Assembly: GCA_034003585.1 (NCBI GenBank)
Contig: JAVEYH010000006.1
Coordinates: forward strand, 10,628 to 74,627
DNA from: JAPXSY01 sp034003585
Lineage (GTDB): Bacteria > Verrucomicrobiota > Kiritimatiellia > RFP12 > UBA1067
DNA: 64,000 nucleotides
Direction: 5' to 3'
Part shown: in pieces, positions 35,738 to 44,191 of the stretch
How positions within the stretch are numbered: the stretch's first letter is position 1
How the letters are laid out: each line of letters starts with the position of its first letter
Notes under the pieces: model-generated
What the model saw: only the letters and a program-made list of their open reading frames with translations
Told to the model about the DNA's origin: nothing
Database searches by the model: none
Position numbers and translations under genes: made by a program

Positions 35738-37698
35738 CACCATACGGATTCAGACCGCATCCGCAAACCCATGACCGCCATGTGCTGCTGGCCTGTGCCG
35801 CGGTTCTGCTTTCCGCGGTGATCCATGTGGTCCTGATGGTCTTTTTCTCCGATTGGGCGATCTCCGGCATCTCCAGTCTGCGCGAACGGGGACGCGAATG
35901 GTTCGCGGGCGACCGCGTGCCGCCCATGCGTGTCGAAACGATGCGCGCGGACCCCATGCACATCGGCCGGAAGAAACCGGGTGAGCGCGATACGCCCAGC
36001 CGCGGCCCGATCGAGGTTTCCGAACGGGTGGAGGCGCTCAGCCAGTCGGCCGCGCCCGTTCTCACCGCGCCCCCGCCGATTCCGCGGGAAGCGCTTCAGC
36101 CGGGTGTGCCCGCGCTCAAAGAGTCAGCCTCGTCTCAGATCGACGCCACCCCCTGGATGCCGCGCCAGGAGATCGCCCAGATCTATGACCGGACCGTATT
36201 GGATGAGGTCGCGGCCCTGCCGCGCCGCGAGATCCCCATGATTGAGCGGGTTCCCGACGCGCCGGACATCGTGCCGTCGATCGACCTCGCGGGACGCCGC
36301 TTCGGCAACGACCCCGAGCCGCCCAAGCCGTTCGAGGCGGCGGAGGTGTTTGACACCGAAATCAGCGCGGGCACCTTCAAGGTTCCCGCGCCGGAGGCGC
36401 CGGCCACACCCGCGCCGGTCTCCACCGCGGCCACCGAGTCCCGGTTCGCGATGCAGCCCGGCGAAAAAGGCGGGAAAAGCCTGACGGCCGGTTCGGCAGC
36501 GGGCGGACCGGATGGGACGCGCGCCGCGGAACTACAGAAACGGATCGAGCGGGAGCTGGCCGCCGCATCGCAACAGATCTCCGCCGCCGAGGTCAGCGAG
36601 GAGGAACGCAGGGCGCGCGAGGCCCAGGCCCGGGTCGCGGCGCTGCAGGAGCAGGCCGACTACCAGCCGATCGACGATCTGCTGGCCGTGGGCTTGGAAA
36701 CCTACCGGGACCCGTCCGATCCCGGACGCGTCTATTTCCGGATCGGGATCGAGCCGCGCCGCGACCGCACGGTGCCCACGCTCGCCAAGGATATCGTCTG
36801 GGTGCAGGATGTCTCGGCCTCGATGTCCGAAGAGCGCATGGTCTTCTGCCGCCGCGCGATGGCGGCCGCGCTGGAAACGATGAATCCCGGCGACCGCTTC
36901 AACGTGGCCGCGTTCCGGGACACGACCGAAACCTGTTTCCCGGACTGGGTTCCGGTGACGGAGGCCCATCTCAAAACCGCCTCAGCCTTTGTCGCGGCCA
37001 TGCGCGCGTTCGGGCAGACGGATGTGTTCGGTTCGCTGCGCACGCTCATGAGCCTGCCGCGCGATCCGAAGCGTCCCATGATCGCTTTCATCGTGACGGA
37101 CGGCAAGCCGACCTTCGGCGTGACCGAGAGCGCCAGGATCATCGGCGATTTTTCGAAGCTGAATCAGGGTCTGGTCTCCATCAACATGTACGGGACACAG
37201 AGCAAGGCCAATGTCTATCTGCTCGACATGCTGACGTACGGCAACCGGGGCGGGTCGGTTGTGCTCACCGGCAACCGGTGGGACATTCCGGACTCGATGG
37301 CAGGGGCGTACACCGGGATCCGCCATCCGGTGATGAGCGACATCCAGGTGACGTTCGACAGCGTGTCGCAGAGCGAGGTCTATCCGAAACGCACGACACC
37401 CCTCTACAAGGAGCGTCAGATCCAGTTGCACGGGGTCTGCCCCGACACCACGGAGGAACTGGTGTTCCAGATCCGCGGGCTGGCCGCCGACAAGGGGTAC
37501 GATTCGATTTTCCGGCTCAGCCTGTCGCGGCACGCCAAACTCGGCACGGCGGCGGTGAGGCAGCGCTGGGCGTATCAGAAGCTGTACCATTTGGTCAGCG
37601 TCTATGCGGTCGACCCGCGGCAGCAGGTGTTGGCCGAGATGCTCAAAGTGAACCGGCAGTACGGCATCCCGATCCCGTATGAGTCCGAGATGAGGTGA
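35734..37698 (+). CDS. Membrane-anchored von Willebrand factor A protein with TonB-like layout
   Basis: The 654-residue protein has a short cytoplasmic N-terminus, one transmembrane helix at about 18-40 (LLACAAVLLSAVIHVVLMVFF), a Pro-rich periplasmic linker (about 80-270), a charged coiled-coil (AAELQKRIERELAAASQQISAAEVSEEERRAREAQARV read in parts, 270-310) and a VWA domain at about 350-520. The MIDAS motif DVSAS is at 359-363 and the later metal residues appear in QTDVFGSL and IVTDGKP. The final 130 residues are beta-rich. The helix-plus-Pro-linker arrangement behind exbBD is that of TonB or TolA, but no TonB C-terminal domain is seen; the VWA domain takes its place. The last gene of the operon, it ends six bases before the convergent HTH-EIIA gene. 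Confidence 0.85.
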   Translation: MTPYGFRPHPQTHDRHVLLACAAVLLSAVIHVVLMVFFSDWAISGISSLRERGREWFAGDRVPPMRVETMRADPMHIGRKKPGERDTPSRGPIEVSERVEALSQSAAPVLTAPPPIPREALQPGVPALKESASSQIDATPWMPRQEIAQIYDRTVLDEVAALPRREIPMIERVPDAPDIVPSIDLAGRRFGNDPEPPKPFEAAEVFDTEISAGTFKVPAPEAPATPAPVSTAATESRFAMQPGEKGGKSLTAGSAAGGPDGTRAAELQKRIERELAAASQQISAAEVSEEERRAREAQARVAALQEQADYQPIDDLLAVGLETYRDPSDPGRVYFRIGIEPRRDRTVPTLAKDIVWVQDVSASMSEERMVFCRRAMAAALETMNPGDRFNVAAFRDTTETCFPDWVPVTEAHLKTASAFVAAMRAFGQTDVFGSLRTLMSLPRDPKRPMIAFIVTDGKPTFGVTESARIIGDFSKLNQGLVSINMYGTQSKANVYLLDMLTYGNRGGSVVLTGNRWDIPDSMAGAYTGIRHPVMSDIQVTFDSVSQSEVYPKRTTPLYKERQIQLHGVCPDTTEELVFQIRGLAADKGYDSIFRLSLSRHAKLGTAAVRQRWAYQKLYHLVSVYAVDPRQQVLAEMLKVNRQYGIPIPYESEMR

Positions 37699-37704
37699 CT
37701 CGGC

Positions 37705-38424
37705 TCACAGGGTGCGCAGGAGTTCGGCCTCGGCGTGCTGCAGGATCTGATGCATCTCGCCGGCATGGTCGGCGGCGCGCAGGTCGGAAAGCAGCAGGCT
37801 GCCGTGCGCAAGCATGCACAACCTTGCCAGCGCATGCAGATGCAACGCGTCATCCGTGCAGCAGATCAGGAAAAACAGGTCCGTCCCGCCGCCGTCCTGC
37901 GCGCCGAAGAAAATGTTCTGCCGCGTCTTGCCGAGCACGATAAACGAGTCTGCGGCCCAGAAGGGGTCGTGATACCGCGCGTGCAGCAGGGCCGCGCCGC
38001 CCCCGATGGCGGTCGAACAGGCGGCCTCCCGCTCCTCGACCTCGCGTTGAAAGGCCGCATCGTCATACAGCCGTCCGGTTGAGACCGCCAGCTCGACCAT
38101 GTCCCGCACGACCGCGGGCTTGGTCCGCGAGGGCAGGGCGGGGTTGATCCATTCGGGACGGAAGAGGCGCGTCACCAAAGCGTCCTCCTCGCTGCGCGAC
38201 GTGCGGTCCGCCGTGGTCTCGCGGTGATGCCGGGTGAGGGATTTCGTCGGCAGGCCGAGGATGCGCCGCTGCGCCCAATCGTCGAGCCGCCGGTGCTCGA
38301 AGACCACTTCGTCGCCGCGCTTCTGAAACGGGATCTCTTCGCGCTGAACCAGATGGAACAGCTCGCGTTCCGGGATCCGGATGTGGCGCGCGGCCTGCGG
38401 CAAACTCAAGATTCGGTGAGGCAT
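37705..38424 (-). CDS. HTH (excisionase-like) domain fused to a PTS EIIA-Fru/PtsN-type domain
   Basis: The 239-residue protein joins an N-terminal winged-helix/excisionase-type DNA-binding segment (residues about 3-55: LSLPQAARHIRIPERELFHLVQ, then IPFQKRGDEVVFEHRRLDDW) to a fructose/PtsN-type EIIA domain. The phosphorylatable histidine position is in GGGAALLHARYHDPF; the later block IFFGAQDGGGTDLFFLICC fits the EIIA-2 family. EIIA-Ntr proteins sense PTS phosphorylation and control metabolism; here the DNA-binding part could make this a direct regulator. Similar fusions occur in PVC bacteria. It is transcribed from a promoter whose start lies two bases before the ATG, so the mRNA seems leaderless, and no ribosome binding site is visible. 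Confidence 0.8.
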   Translation of the reverse strand: MPHRILSLPQAARHIRIPERELFHLVQREEIPFQKRGDEVVFEHRRLDDWAQRRILGLPTKSLTRHHRETTADRTSRSEEDALVTRLFRPEWINPALPSRTKPAVVRDMVELAVSTGRLYDDAAFQREVEEREAACSTAIGGGAALLHARYHDPFWAADSFIVLGKTRQNIFFGAQDGGGTDLFFLICCTDDALHLHALARLCMLAHGSLLLSDLRAADHAGEMHQILQHAEAELLRTL

Positions 38425-38432
38425 GATGCGGC

Positions 38433-38462
38433 AGTGTACCCTTTTGGCGTTCGGCCTGTCAA
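38433..38462 (-). promoter_or_regulatory. Promoter of the HTH-EIIA gene (leaderless)
   Basis: Minus-strand TTGACA (38457-38462), 18 bp, TACACT (38433-38438). The predicted start near 38426 is only about two bases from the ATG at 38424. Confidence 0.65.
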
Positions 38463-38484
38463 AGCCGAAAGGCGATTTCCCCGC

Positions 38485-38513
38485 TGGACAATTCCGGTTT
38501 GCGCCTTTATACT
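38485..38513 (+). promoter_or_regulatory. Promoter of the URO-D-like gene
   Basis: TGGACA (38485-38490), 17 bp, TATACT (38508-38513). The leader to the ATG at 38640 is about 120 bases and contains a CATACCCA...TGTGGGTGTG hairpin near 38526-38549. Confidence 0.65.
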
Positions 38514-38639
38514 GCCGGTCAGGAAACATACCCATGGAGTGTGGGTGTGCGGAAACAAATCCTCCGGCGGACCGTTACGACACACGCCGTCCGGGGCGAT
38601 CTGATCGGAATCGGGTGTCGCAAGAAGGAGGGTTCGGTT

Positions 38640-39905
38640 ATGAATGACCATCATGATCAACCGGGCAATGTCGCGCTGGACACGCATGTCGCGGACCTCA
38701 CCATCACGCCGGCGGAACGCGACGTGTTGCGTAAGCTGGGGGAGCGGGTCATGTCGTTGTCCACGCGGCAAATCGAGGCGGAGAAGAAGGTCCTCTGGAC
38801 GCGGCAGAATCAGTTGCAGCCCTCGCGGCCGCTGATTTTGTGCGATCCGGAGTTCAGTTGGCGTGAGATCATCCCGGATACGTCCCTGCAGTGCGAACAC
38901 GCGCTCGCCCGGCATTGGGAGCACCGCTTGCGCAAGGAGATTTTCTGGGGCGAGAAGATGGGAGATGACCGGGTCGTTGAGAGCCGGTTCACGGTCGGCT
39001 GGGTTTATCGGCGCACGTTTTGGGGACCCGACGCCTCTTCGGTCCATCCGCAGTCGACATGGGGCGATTTGAATGATTTGAGCGGGCTTCAGTTCCAAAC
39101 GGTCACCGTCGACCGGGGGGCCACCACCGAAATCGTGCATCTGGCGCGCGAGGTTTTCGACCGGGTCCTGCCGGTGAAGCTGCGCGAGCAGTGGTACTGG
39201 TCCCTTGGCCTGACCCGTGAGGTGATCAAACTGCGCGGCTTCGAGCAGTTCATGCGGGACATCCGGGAGAATCCGGCCGGGGTGCACAATCTGATGGCTT
39301 TTTTGCGTGACGGCACGCTGGACCTCATCACCTTCCTCGAGAATGCGGGGCTGTACAGTCTCAACAACGAGGGCGATTACATCGGTTCGGGCGGCTTCGG
39401 CTGGACCACGCAACTGCCGGTCAAGGACTATCAGGGGACGGCACGCGCCAAAGATCTCTGGGCGCTGTTCGAAAGTCAGGATACCCGGGATCTGGCGCCT
39501 GAACTGTTTGACGAGTTTGTGCTGCAATACCAGAAGCCGGTCATGGAGCGCTTCGGACTGGTGTGTTACGGGTGCTGCGAGCCGATCAGCGAGCGGTGGC
39601 ACCTGCTGCAAAACGTGCCGAACATCCGGCGGGTCAGCGTGTCGCCGACCTGCAACCGGGCGAAAATGGCCGAAGCGCTGCAGGACCGCTACGTGTACTC
39701 CTGCAGGCCCAATCCCGCGATTCTCGCCGCCAGCGCGTTTGATGCGGAGGCGGCGCGCAAGGAAATCCGCGACATTCTCGAGAAGGCCAAAGGCTGCCAC
39801 CTCGAAATCATCATGAAGGATCACGATACGATTCACAATGATCCGGCCCGCGCGATCGCGTGGTGCCGGATCGCCAGAGAGGAAATCGCCCGGTACTATC
39901 AGTGA
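38640..39905 (+). CDS. URO-D-like (uroporphyrinogen decarboxylase/methyltransferase superfamily) protein
   Basis: The 421-residue protein starts at an ATG behind AAGGAGG. Its C-terminal half looks like the URO-D/MtaA/CmuA barrel: GCCEPISERWHLLQNVPNIRRVSVSPTCNR (read in two parts near 308-337) places a Cys-Cys pair before a strand, with NPAILAASAFD near 360 and an E-x-H-x-E-like end. Proteins of this type in corrinoid methyl transfer bind zinc through Cys/His; here Cys residues in CYGCCEP could do so. The N-terminal third is unrecognised (WREIIPDTSLQCEHALARHW). I call the superfamily only. ferritin follows 42 bases downstream. Confidence 0.5.
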   Translation: MNDHHDQPGNVALDTHVADLTITPAERDVLRKLGERVMSLSTRQIEAEKKVLWTRQNQLQPSRPLILCDPEFSWREIIPDTSLQCEHALARHWEHRLRKEIFWGEKMGDDRVVESRFTVGWVYRRTFWGPDASSVHPQSTWGDLNDLSGLQFQTVTVDRGATTEIVHLAREVFDRVLPVKLREQWYWSLGLTREVIKLRGFEQFMRDIRENPAGVHNLMAFLRDGTLDLITFLENAGLYSLNNEGDYIGSGGFGWTTQLPVKDYQGTARAKDLWALFESQDTRDLAPELFDEFVLQYQKPVMERFGLVCYGCCEPISERWHLLQNVPNIRRVSVSPTCNRAKMAEALQDRYVYSCRPNPAILAASAFDAEAARKEIRDILEKAKGCHLEIIMKDHDTIHNDPARAIAWCRIAREEIARYYQ

Positions 39906-39947
39906 CCGGCTTGACAAGACGACCACCCACGGAAGGAGAAACGGAAG

Positions 39948-40442
39948 ATGATCAGTAAGAAAATGACCCAAGAGATCAACGCGCAGATCAACCGCGAATT
40001 CTATTCGGCGTTTTTGTACCTCGCCATGGCGCATGACGCGATGGACAAGGGGTTCAAGGGCGCCGCCAACTGGTTCACCATCCAGTTCCAGGAGGAGCAG
40101 GGGCACGCGATGAAATTCGCGAAGTATCTGGAGGACCAGGGCGCGAAGGTCAAACTGGCGGCGATGGACAAGCCGAAGACCGAGTGGAAGGATCTGCTCG
40201 CGATGTTCCAGGACGCGCTGGCGCATGAGAAAAAGGTCACCGCCTGGATCTGCGGTATTCAGGACCTCGCGGTGGCCGAAAAGGATTACGCCACGCAGAA
40301 CATGCTGAAGTGGTTCATCGATGAGCAGGTCGAGGAAGAGGCCAGCGCCTCGGATGTGATCTGGATGCTCGAAATGAGCGCGGGCTCCAAGGGCGCGCTG
40401 TTCATGGCGGACCGGACGCTTGGCAAGCGCAAGGACGACTGA
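39948..40442 (+). CDS. ftnA: Ferritin (non-haem, FtnA-like)
   Basis: The 164-residue protein is a bacterial ferritin of the FtnA type, storing iron in a 24-mer shell. The ferroxidase ligands all fall on the E. coli FtnA numbering: E17, E50, H53, E94, Q127 and E130, in NREFYSAFLYL, FQEEQGHAMKF, AHEKKV and DEQVEEEAS. AAGGAG precedes the ATG. It lies 42 bases after the URO-D-like gene and may share its transcript; a strong GC hairpin with a T run ends the unit. The basic tail GKRKDD is a little unusual. Confidence 0.95.
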   Translation: MISKKMTQEINAQINREFYSAFLYLAMAHDAMDKGFKGAANWFTIQFQEEQGHAMKFAKYLEDQGAKVKLAAMDKPKTEWKDLLAMFQDALAHEKKVTAWICGIQDLAVAEKDYATQNMLKWFIDEQVEEEASASDVIWMLEMSAGSKGALFMADRTLGKRKDD

Positions 40443-40485
40443 TCGGCGGCAAAACAACTTCCGCCGCGGCGCGGCGGAGGCAAGG

Positions 40486-40513
40486 GGGCGCGGCCCGCGG
40501 GCCGCGCCCTTTT
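40486..40513 (+). terminator. Terminator after ferritin
   Basis: GGGCGCGGCCC and GGGCCGCGCCC form an 11-bp stem with a two-base loop, followed by four T. Its T run overlaps the stop codon of the convergent nudC. Confidence 0.85.
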
Positions 40514-41250
40514 CATGCCGAGAAGAAGGTGTCGATCAGGCGGCGGGCGATGCTGACGCGCGACGGGATCGGCGGCAGACCATCGCATCCGAACCAGCCG
40601 GCCTCGGCGATCTCCCCGCCGTCGGGAAGAATCTCGCCGCCATCGTACGCCGCGGTGAATCCGATCATCAGGTTGTTGGGATAGGCCCAGGGCTGGCTGG
40701 CGGCATAGCGGATGTCGCGCACGCGCAGGCCGACCTCTTCGCGCACTTCGCGCCGGACGGTCTGCTCCAAAGTCTCCCCTGCCTCTACGAACCCGGCGAT
40801 CAGGCTCCAAAAGGGGTACAGATTCCCGGCTTTCCGCGCGAGCAGTACTTCGCGCCCCCGGTGAATCAAGGTGATCACCACCGGATTGATCCGGGGATAA
40901 GCGAGATGCCCGCAGGCCGGGCAGCGCATGGCGCGCTCGGCGGGGTGGCGCTCCAGCGGCCCGGCGCACACGCCGCAGAAGCGGTGCGTCCGGCGCCAGT
41001 GCAGGAGTTGCCGGGCCATGCCCGCGTTCTGCGAGGTTTCGGCGGGCGCCAGATCGAACAGCTCGCGCAGCCCGATGGGCTCGGCGCCGGGGGCGGGCGC
41101 GGATTCCGCCTCCGCGGCCCAGGTGCCGTCCGGCAACGGTTCGACCGGCACGATCCGCGCGTTCGGGTCCGCGTCGAACAGCCACTCGGTTCCGGCGGTC
41201 GAGCGCCGGACCCACAACCGCTCCTCCCGGAAACAAAGGCAGCGTTTCAT
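40513..41250 (-). CDS. nudC: NADH pyrophosphatase
   Basis: The 245-residue protein has the NudC layout: an N-terminal domain, a zinc ribbon with two Cys pairs (RFCGVCAGPL and MRCPACGHLAYPRINP, about 92-120), and a NUDIX domain with box GFVEAGETLEQTVRREVREE near 147-166 followed by the NudC-specific SQPWAYPNNLMIGF (usual form SQPWPFP). NudC hydrolyses NAD(H) and removes the NAD cap from RNA 5' ends. The start ATG overlaps the stop of the upstream 652-residue gene by four bases. It ends in the convergent ferritin terminator. Confidence 0.93.
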   Translation of the reverse strand: MKRCLCFREERLWVRRSTAGTEWLFDADPNARIVPVEPLPDGTWAAEAESAPAPGAEPIGLRELFDLAPAETSQNAGMARQLLHWRRTHRFCGVCAGPLERHPAERAMRCPACGHLAYPRINPVVITLIHRGREVLLARKAGNLYPFWSLIAGFVEAGETLEQTVRREVREEVGLRVRDIRYAASQPWAYPNNLMIGFTAAYDGGEILPDGGEIAEAGWFGCDGLPPIPSRVSIARRLIDTFFSA

Positions 41251-43205
41251 GCGTGCGGTTTCCGGATCTGGCTGCGGATGGCCTCCGTCAGCGTTTCCGC
41301 GTCCGTGGCGTCGAGCCGCGCCAGGATGAGCTGCCAGCGGTAGGCGAGACTGCCTGCCGGATCGACCGGGCGGTGTTTAAACAGCTTGTCGAACGCGCGG
41401 CGCCGCCGGCGGTACTCCTGCTGCACCGCCTCGAACCGCTGCCGGAACGACGCGAGGTAGGTTTCGGTGAAGGCTTCCGGATTGGGCATGAACGCAATGC
41501 GCTTGGTCACGGGCTTCGCATAGGCCCCTGCCATCCGCTCCAGCGGCTCCTCGTAAAGGGTGAAGGCGCCGGTATGGTCCGAGACGATCAGCCGTTCCGG
41601 CATTCCCGCCTGATCCAGCGTGATCACCTCGTCGCCGTCATCAAAAAGAACCTGCCGCCCCGCATTGGCCCGGCCGACCACGCAGTTGACCGCGGCGGCC
41701 TCGCCCAGCAGCCGGGCCAGAAGCAGATTGAATTCCGGGTTCGCGTAGTGCCGGGTCAGGATCTTGTCGGTCACCCGTCCGGGAATGTAACGGCGCTCGA
41801 AGTACACGGTCCAGCACTTGGCGCCCTGGTACAGGGGGTTCGGGCCGGCATACAGGATCGGCATCCGGCCGGTCGAGACTTTCTCGGGCAGGTTCATGCC
41901 GAGCTGGCGGCACCCGAGGCGGCGGTCGAGCACGTAGTCGGTATAATCCACCGCTTCCATGATCGAGCGGATCATGTCCTTGCCTTCGTCCAAGTGCTCG
42001 CAGACCCCCCATTTCTGGAAACGCAGGATGCGGAGTTCCGGATTGGGGTTTCCGGTTTCCTTGATCTGCACGATGTAGACGTTGGTGCGGTGTCCGTTGG
42101 CCGGCGCGCGCGTGGACAGGGAACGCGTGATGCGTCCGACATTGATGAATTCGATGGTGCCGAACTCCCGCACGTAATTGAAGATGATCTCTTTGGCCCG
42201 CGGATCGCAGAAGGTCCGCAGTTCGGCGTCCTCCGGCATCAGGTCCAACTCCTCGTAGACCGGATCGAAGATCAGTTCGCCCTCCTCGATCCGGCATCCC
42301 GGCAGCCACTCGATCTGCATGTGGAATTCGGGGGCCATGCCGTCCGGGAGGTCTTGGGTGGCCACCGCGTTCGGCTGGTGGATGAGCGTGGAGCAGAGCC
42401 GGTTGCGCCAATCGAGGTTCTCGAACGTTTCCTCGCGGAGTTCGACCGGGACGGCCTCGCGGAAAACCGCGAGTAGCTTCCGGTAGGCGGCGCGCAGCGC
42501 CCCGATTTCGAGGCCCTCGGCGTTCAGGGCCTCGAACGCCTGACGGGTGAAGGCGCAGCCCGCGGGGAAGATGTCGATTTCCGGGTACCCGAAGCGGTTG
42601 CGCAATGCGCTGTAGTTCGCGATCTCGGCGAGGTGCTTGCGGAACACGTCGTCCGGCCGCGTCCCCAGCCAGTCAAACGTTTCCAGCGTCAGAAAGCGTG
42701 TGCCTGTGGCGGAGTTGTAGAAATAGAGCGGCAGGCCGGAAATGGCGGTCCGCGCCTGGGCGATCAGCCGGTTCATCTCTTCCGGCGAAACCGGAACCCG
42801 GCTCATGCGCCAGTTCTCGCCGCGCGCGCGCAGCGCGTTGCGGATGATCTCGTTCTGCGTGTTGAGAAACCGGATCTTGCGCTTGGAAACCAGCGCCTGA
42901 AGCGCCTCGTCCGCCTCAAACGCCAGCTCGATGGCGTAGGGGTCGGGCCGGATGAGCACGTACTGGTCATCAAACAACAAATCCACCGAGTGCGTGATCT
43001 CTTCGTCGCTTTCCGCTTCCGAGAGGGCGGGGGCCCCGGCGGCCTGACGTTCGCGGTTGAGGTCGCTGAGCCAGGCAAGGCGCTGTGTGGCATGCACGCC
43101 GGGCAGCGTGACCAGTCCGGGGGTGCGCAAAAAGAGTGTGCCGATCCGGGTTTTCAGACGGCCCGTCTCATCCCGCGCGAAGAGCGGTTCGCCAAGACAT
43201 TTCAT
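41247..43205 (-). CDS. Large cytoplasmic protein of unknown function between folD and nudC
   Basis: I do not recognise this 652-residue protein. It has no signal peptide or membrane helix. Visible features: an N-terminal LFARDETGRLKTRIGTLFLRTPG, an acidic segment DEEITHSVDLLFDDQYVLIRPDP near 67-90, HQPNAVATQDLPDG near 265, a conserved-looking RANAGRQVLFDDGDEVITLD near 485-505 and a basic C-terminal helix YRRRRRAFDKLFKHRP. The DDGDEVITLD segment hints at a nucleotide- or metal-binding site, but no family name follows. The ATG at 43205 overlaps folD by four bases and the stop overlaps nudC by four, so the three are a tight operon of folate and NAD(H) enzymes with this unknown in the middle. Confidence 0.6.
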   Translation of the reverse strand: MKCLGEPLFARDETGRLKTRIGTLFLRTPGLVTLPGVHATQRLAWLSDLNRERQAAGAPALSEAESDEEITHSVDLLFDDQYVLIRPDPYAIELAFEADEALQALVSKRKIRFLNTQNEIIRNALRARGENWRMSRVPVSPEEMNRLIAQARTAISGLPLYFYNSATGTRFLTLETFDWLGTRPDDVFRKHLAEIANYSALRNRFGYPEIDIFPAGCAFTRQAFEALNAEGLEIGALRAAYRKLLAVFREAVPVELREETFENLDWRNRLCSTLIHQPNAVATQDLPDGMAPEFHMQIEWLPGCRIEEGELIFDPVYEELDLMPEDAELRTFCDPRAKEIIFNYVREFGTIEFINVGRITRSLSTRAPANGHRTNVYIVQIKETGNPNPELRILRFQKWGVCEHLDEGKDMIRSIMEAVDYTDYVLDRRLGCRQLGMNLPEKVSTGRMPILYAGPNPLYQGAKCWTVYFERRYIPGRVTDKILTRHYANPEFNLLLARLLGEAAAVNCVVGRANAGRQVLFDDGDEVITLDQAGMPERLIVSDHTGAFTLYEEPLERMAGAYAKPVTKRIAFMPNPEAFTETYLASFRQRFEAVQQEYRRRRRAFDKLFKHRPVDPAGSLAYRWQLILARLDATDAETLTEAIRSQIRKPHA

Positions 43206-44116
43206 GCGTTGGATCCACCGGGTGCGGTGTGCGAGGCGGCCGCGCGCCGCGCGGCCTCCAGGGTGTTGTGCAGCAGCATGGTGATGGTCATCGGTCCCAC
43301 GCCTCCGGGAACCGGGGTGATCAGCGAGGCGACGCGGCGGGCGGAATCGAAGTCCACATCGCCGACAAGGCGGAACCCGCTCGGACGGGAGGGGTCGGGG
43401 ATGCGGTTCACGCCGACATCGATCACGACGGCGCCGGGCCGGATCATGTCGCCGGTCACTGTGCCGGGCCGTCCCGCGGCCACCACCAGGATGTCGGCCC
43501 GGAGCGTGTGCGCCGCGAGATCGCGCGTGCCGGTGTGGCAGACCGTCACCGTGGCGTTGCCGCCCTCGGCTTTGCGCATCAGCAGATGCGCGACCGGTTT
43601 GCCCACGATGTTGCTGCGGCCCACCACGACGGCATGCCGGCCCGCGGTCGGGACGCCGGCCTTCAGTAGCATCCGGATGATGCCGTGCGGGGTGCAGGGC
43701 AGATAGCAGGGCTCGCCGAGAATCATGCGCCCGACGTTCGCCGGCGTGAACCCGTCCACATCCTTGTCCGGGGAGATCGCGTTGAGGACGTCCGATTCGT
43801 CGATATGGCGGGGGAGCGGAAGTTGGACCAGGATGCCGTGAATGCGGGGATCCGCGTTCATGCGGTTGACGAGGGCCAGCGCCTCCGCCTGCGTGGTCCC
43901 GGCCGGCACGCGCACGTCTTGCGAAACCATGCCCGCCGCCGCACACGCCTTTTCTTTGGCGGTGACGTAGGAGACGGACGCGGGATCCGCCCCGACCAGG
44001 ATCACGCCGAGTCCCGGCGTCACGCCGCTTTGCCGTTTGAGTTCCGCCGTCTCGCGGGCGATCTCCGCCCGCAGTTCCGCGGCCAACACTTTTCCGTCCA
44101 GAATTGTCGCTTGCAT
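43202..44116 (-). CDS. folD: Bifunctional methylene-tetrahydrofolate dehydrogenase/cyclohydrolase
   Basis: The 304-residue protein is FolD, interconverting 5,10-methylene-, 5,10-methenyl- and 10-formyl-tetrahydrofolate. The active-site YVTAKEKACAAAGM (Tyr and Lys, about 50-56), the VQLPLPRHIDESDVL segment near 97, KDVDGFTPANVGRM near 118 and the nucleotide-binding VVGRSNIVGKPVAHLL near 165 are standard. GGGAGC precedes the ATG at 44116. First gene of the folD-unknown-nudC operon. Together with the RpiB-SHMT fusion it covers one-carbon supply. Confidence 0.96.
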   Translation of the reverse strand: MQATILDGKVLAAELRAEIARETAELKRQSGVTPGLGVILVGADPASVSYVTAKEKACAAAGMVSQDVRVPAGTTQAEALALVNRMNADPRIHGILVQLPLPRHIDESDVLNAISPDKDVDGFTPANVGRMILGEPCYLPCTPHGIIRMLLKAGVPTAGRHAVVVGRSNIVGKPVAHLLMRKAEGGNATVTVCHTGTRDLAAHTLRADILVVAAGRPGTVTGDMIRPGAVVIDVGVNRIPDPSRPSGFRLVGDVDFDSARRVASLITPVPGGVGPMTITMLLHNTLEAARRAAASHTAPGGSNA

Positions 44117-44191
44117 CGTGCTCCCGTGAGGGGGTTGTTGTCTGTTTCTTGCCGCCGTCCGTCTCCGGCGGCCGGGGTGCGTGCCGGCCCG

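Noticed and set aside
35734..37698. Annotation as TonB.
   Set aside because: The anchor fits, but no TonB C-terminal domain is seen; the terminal region is VWA.
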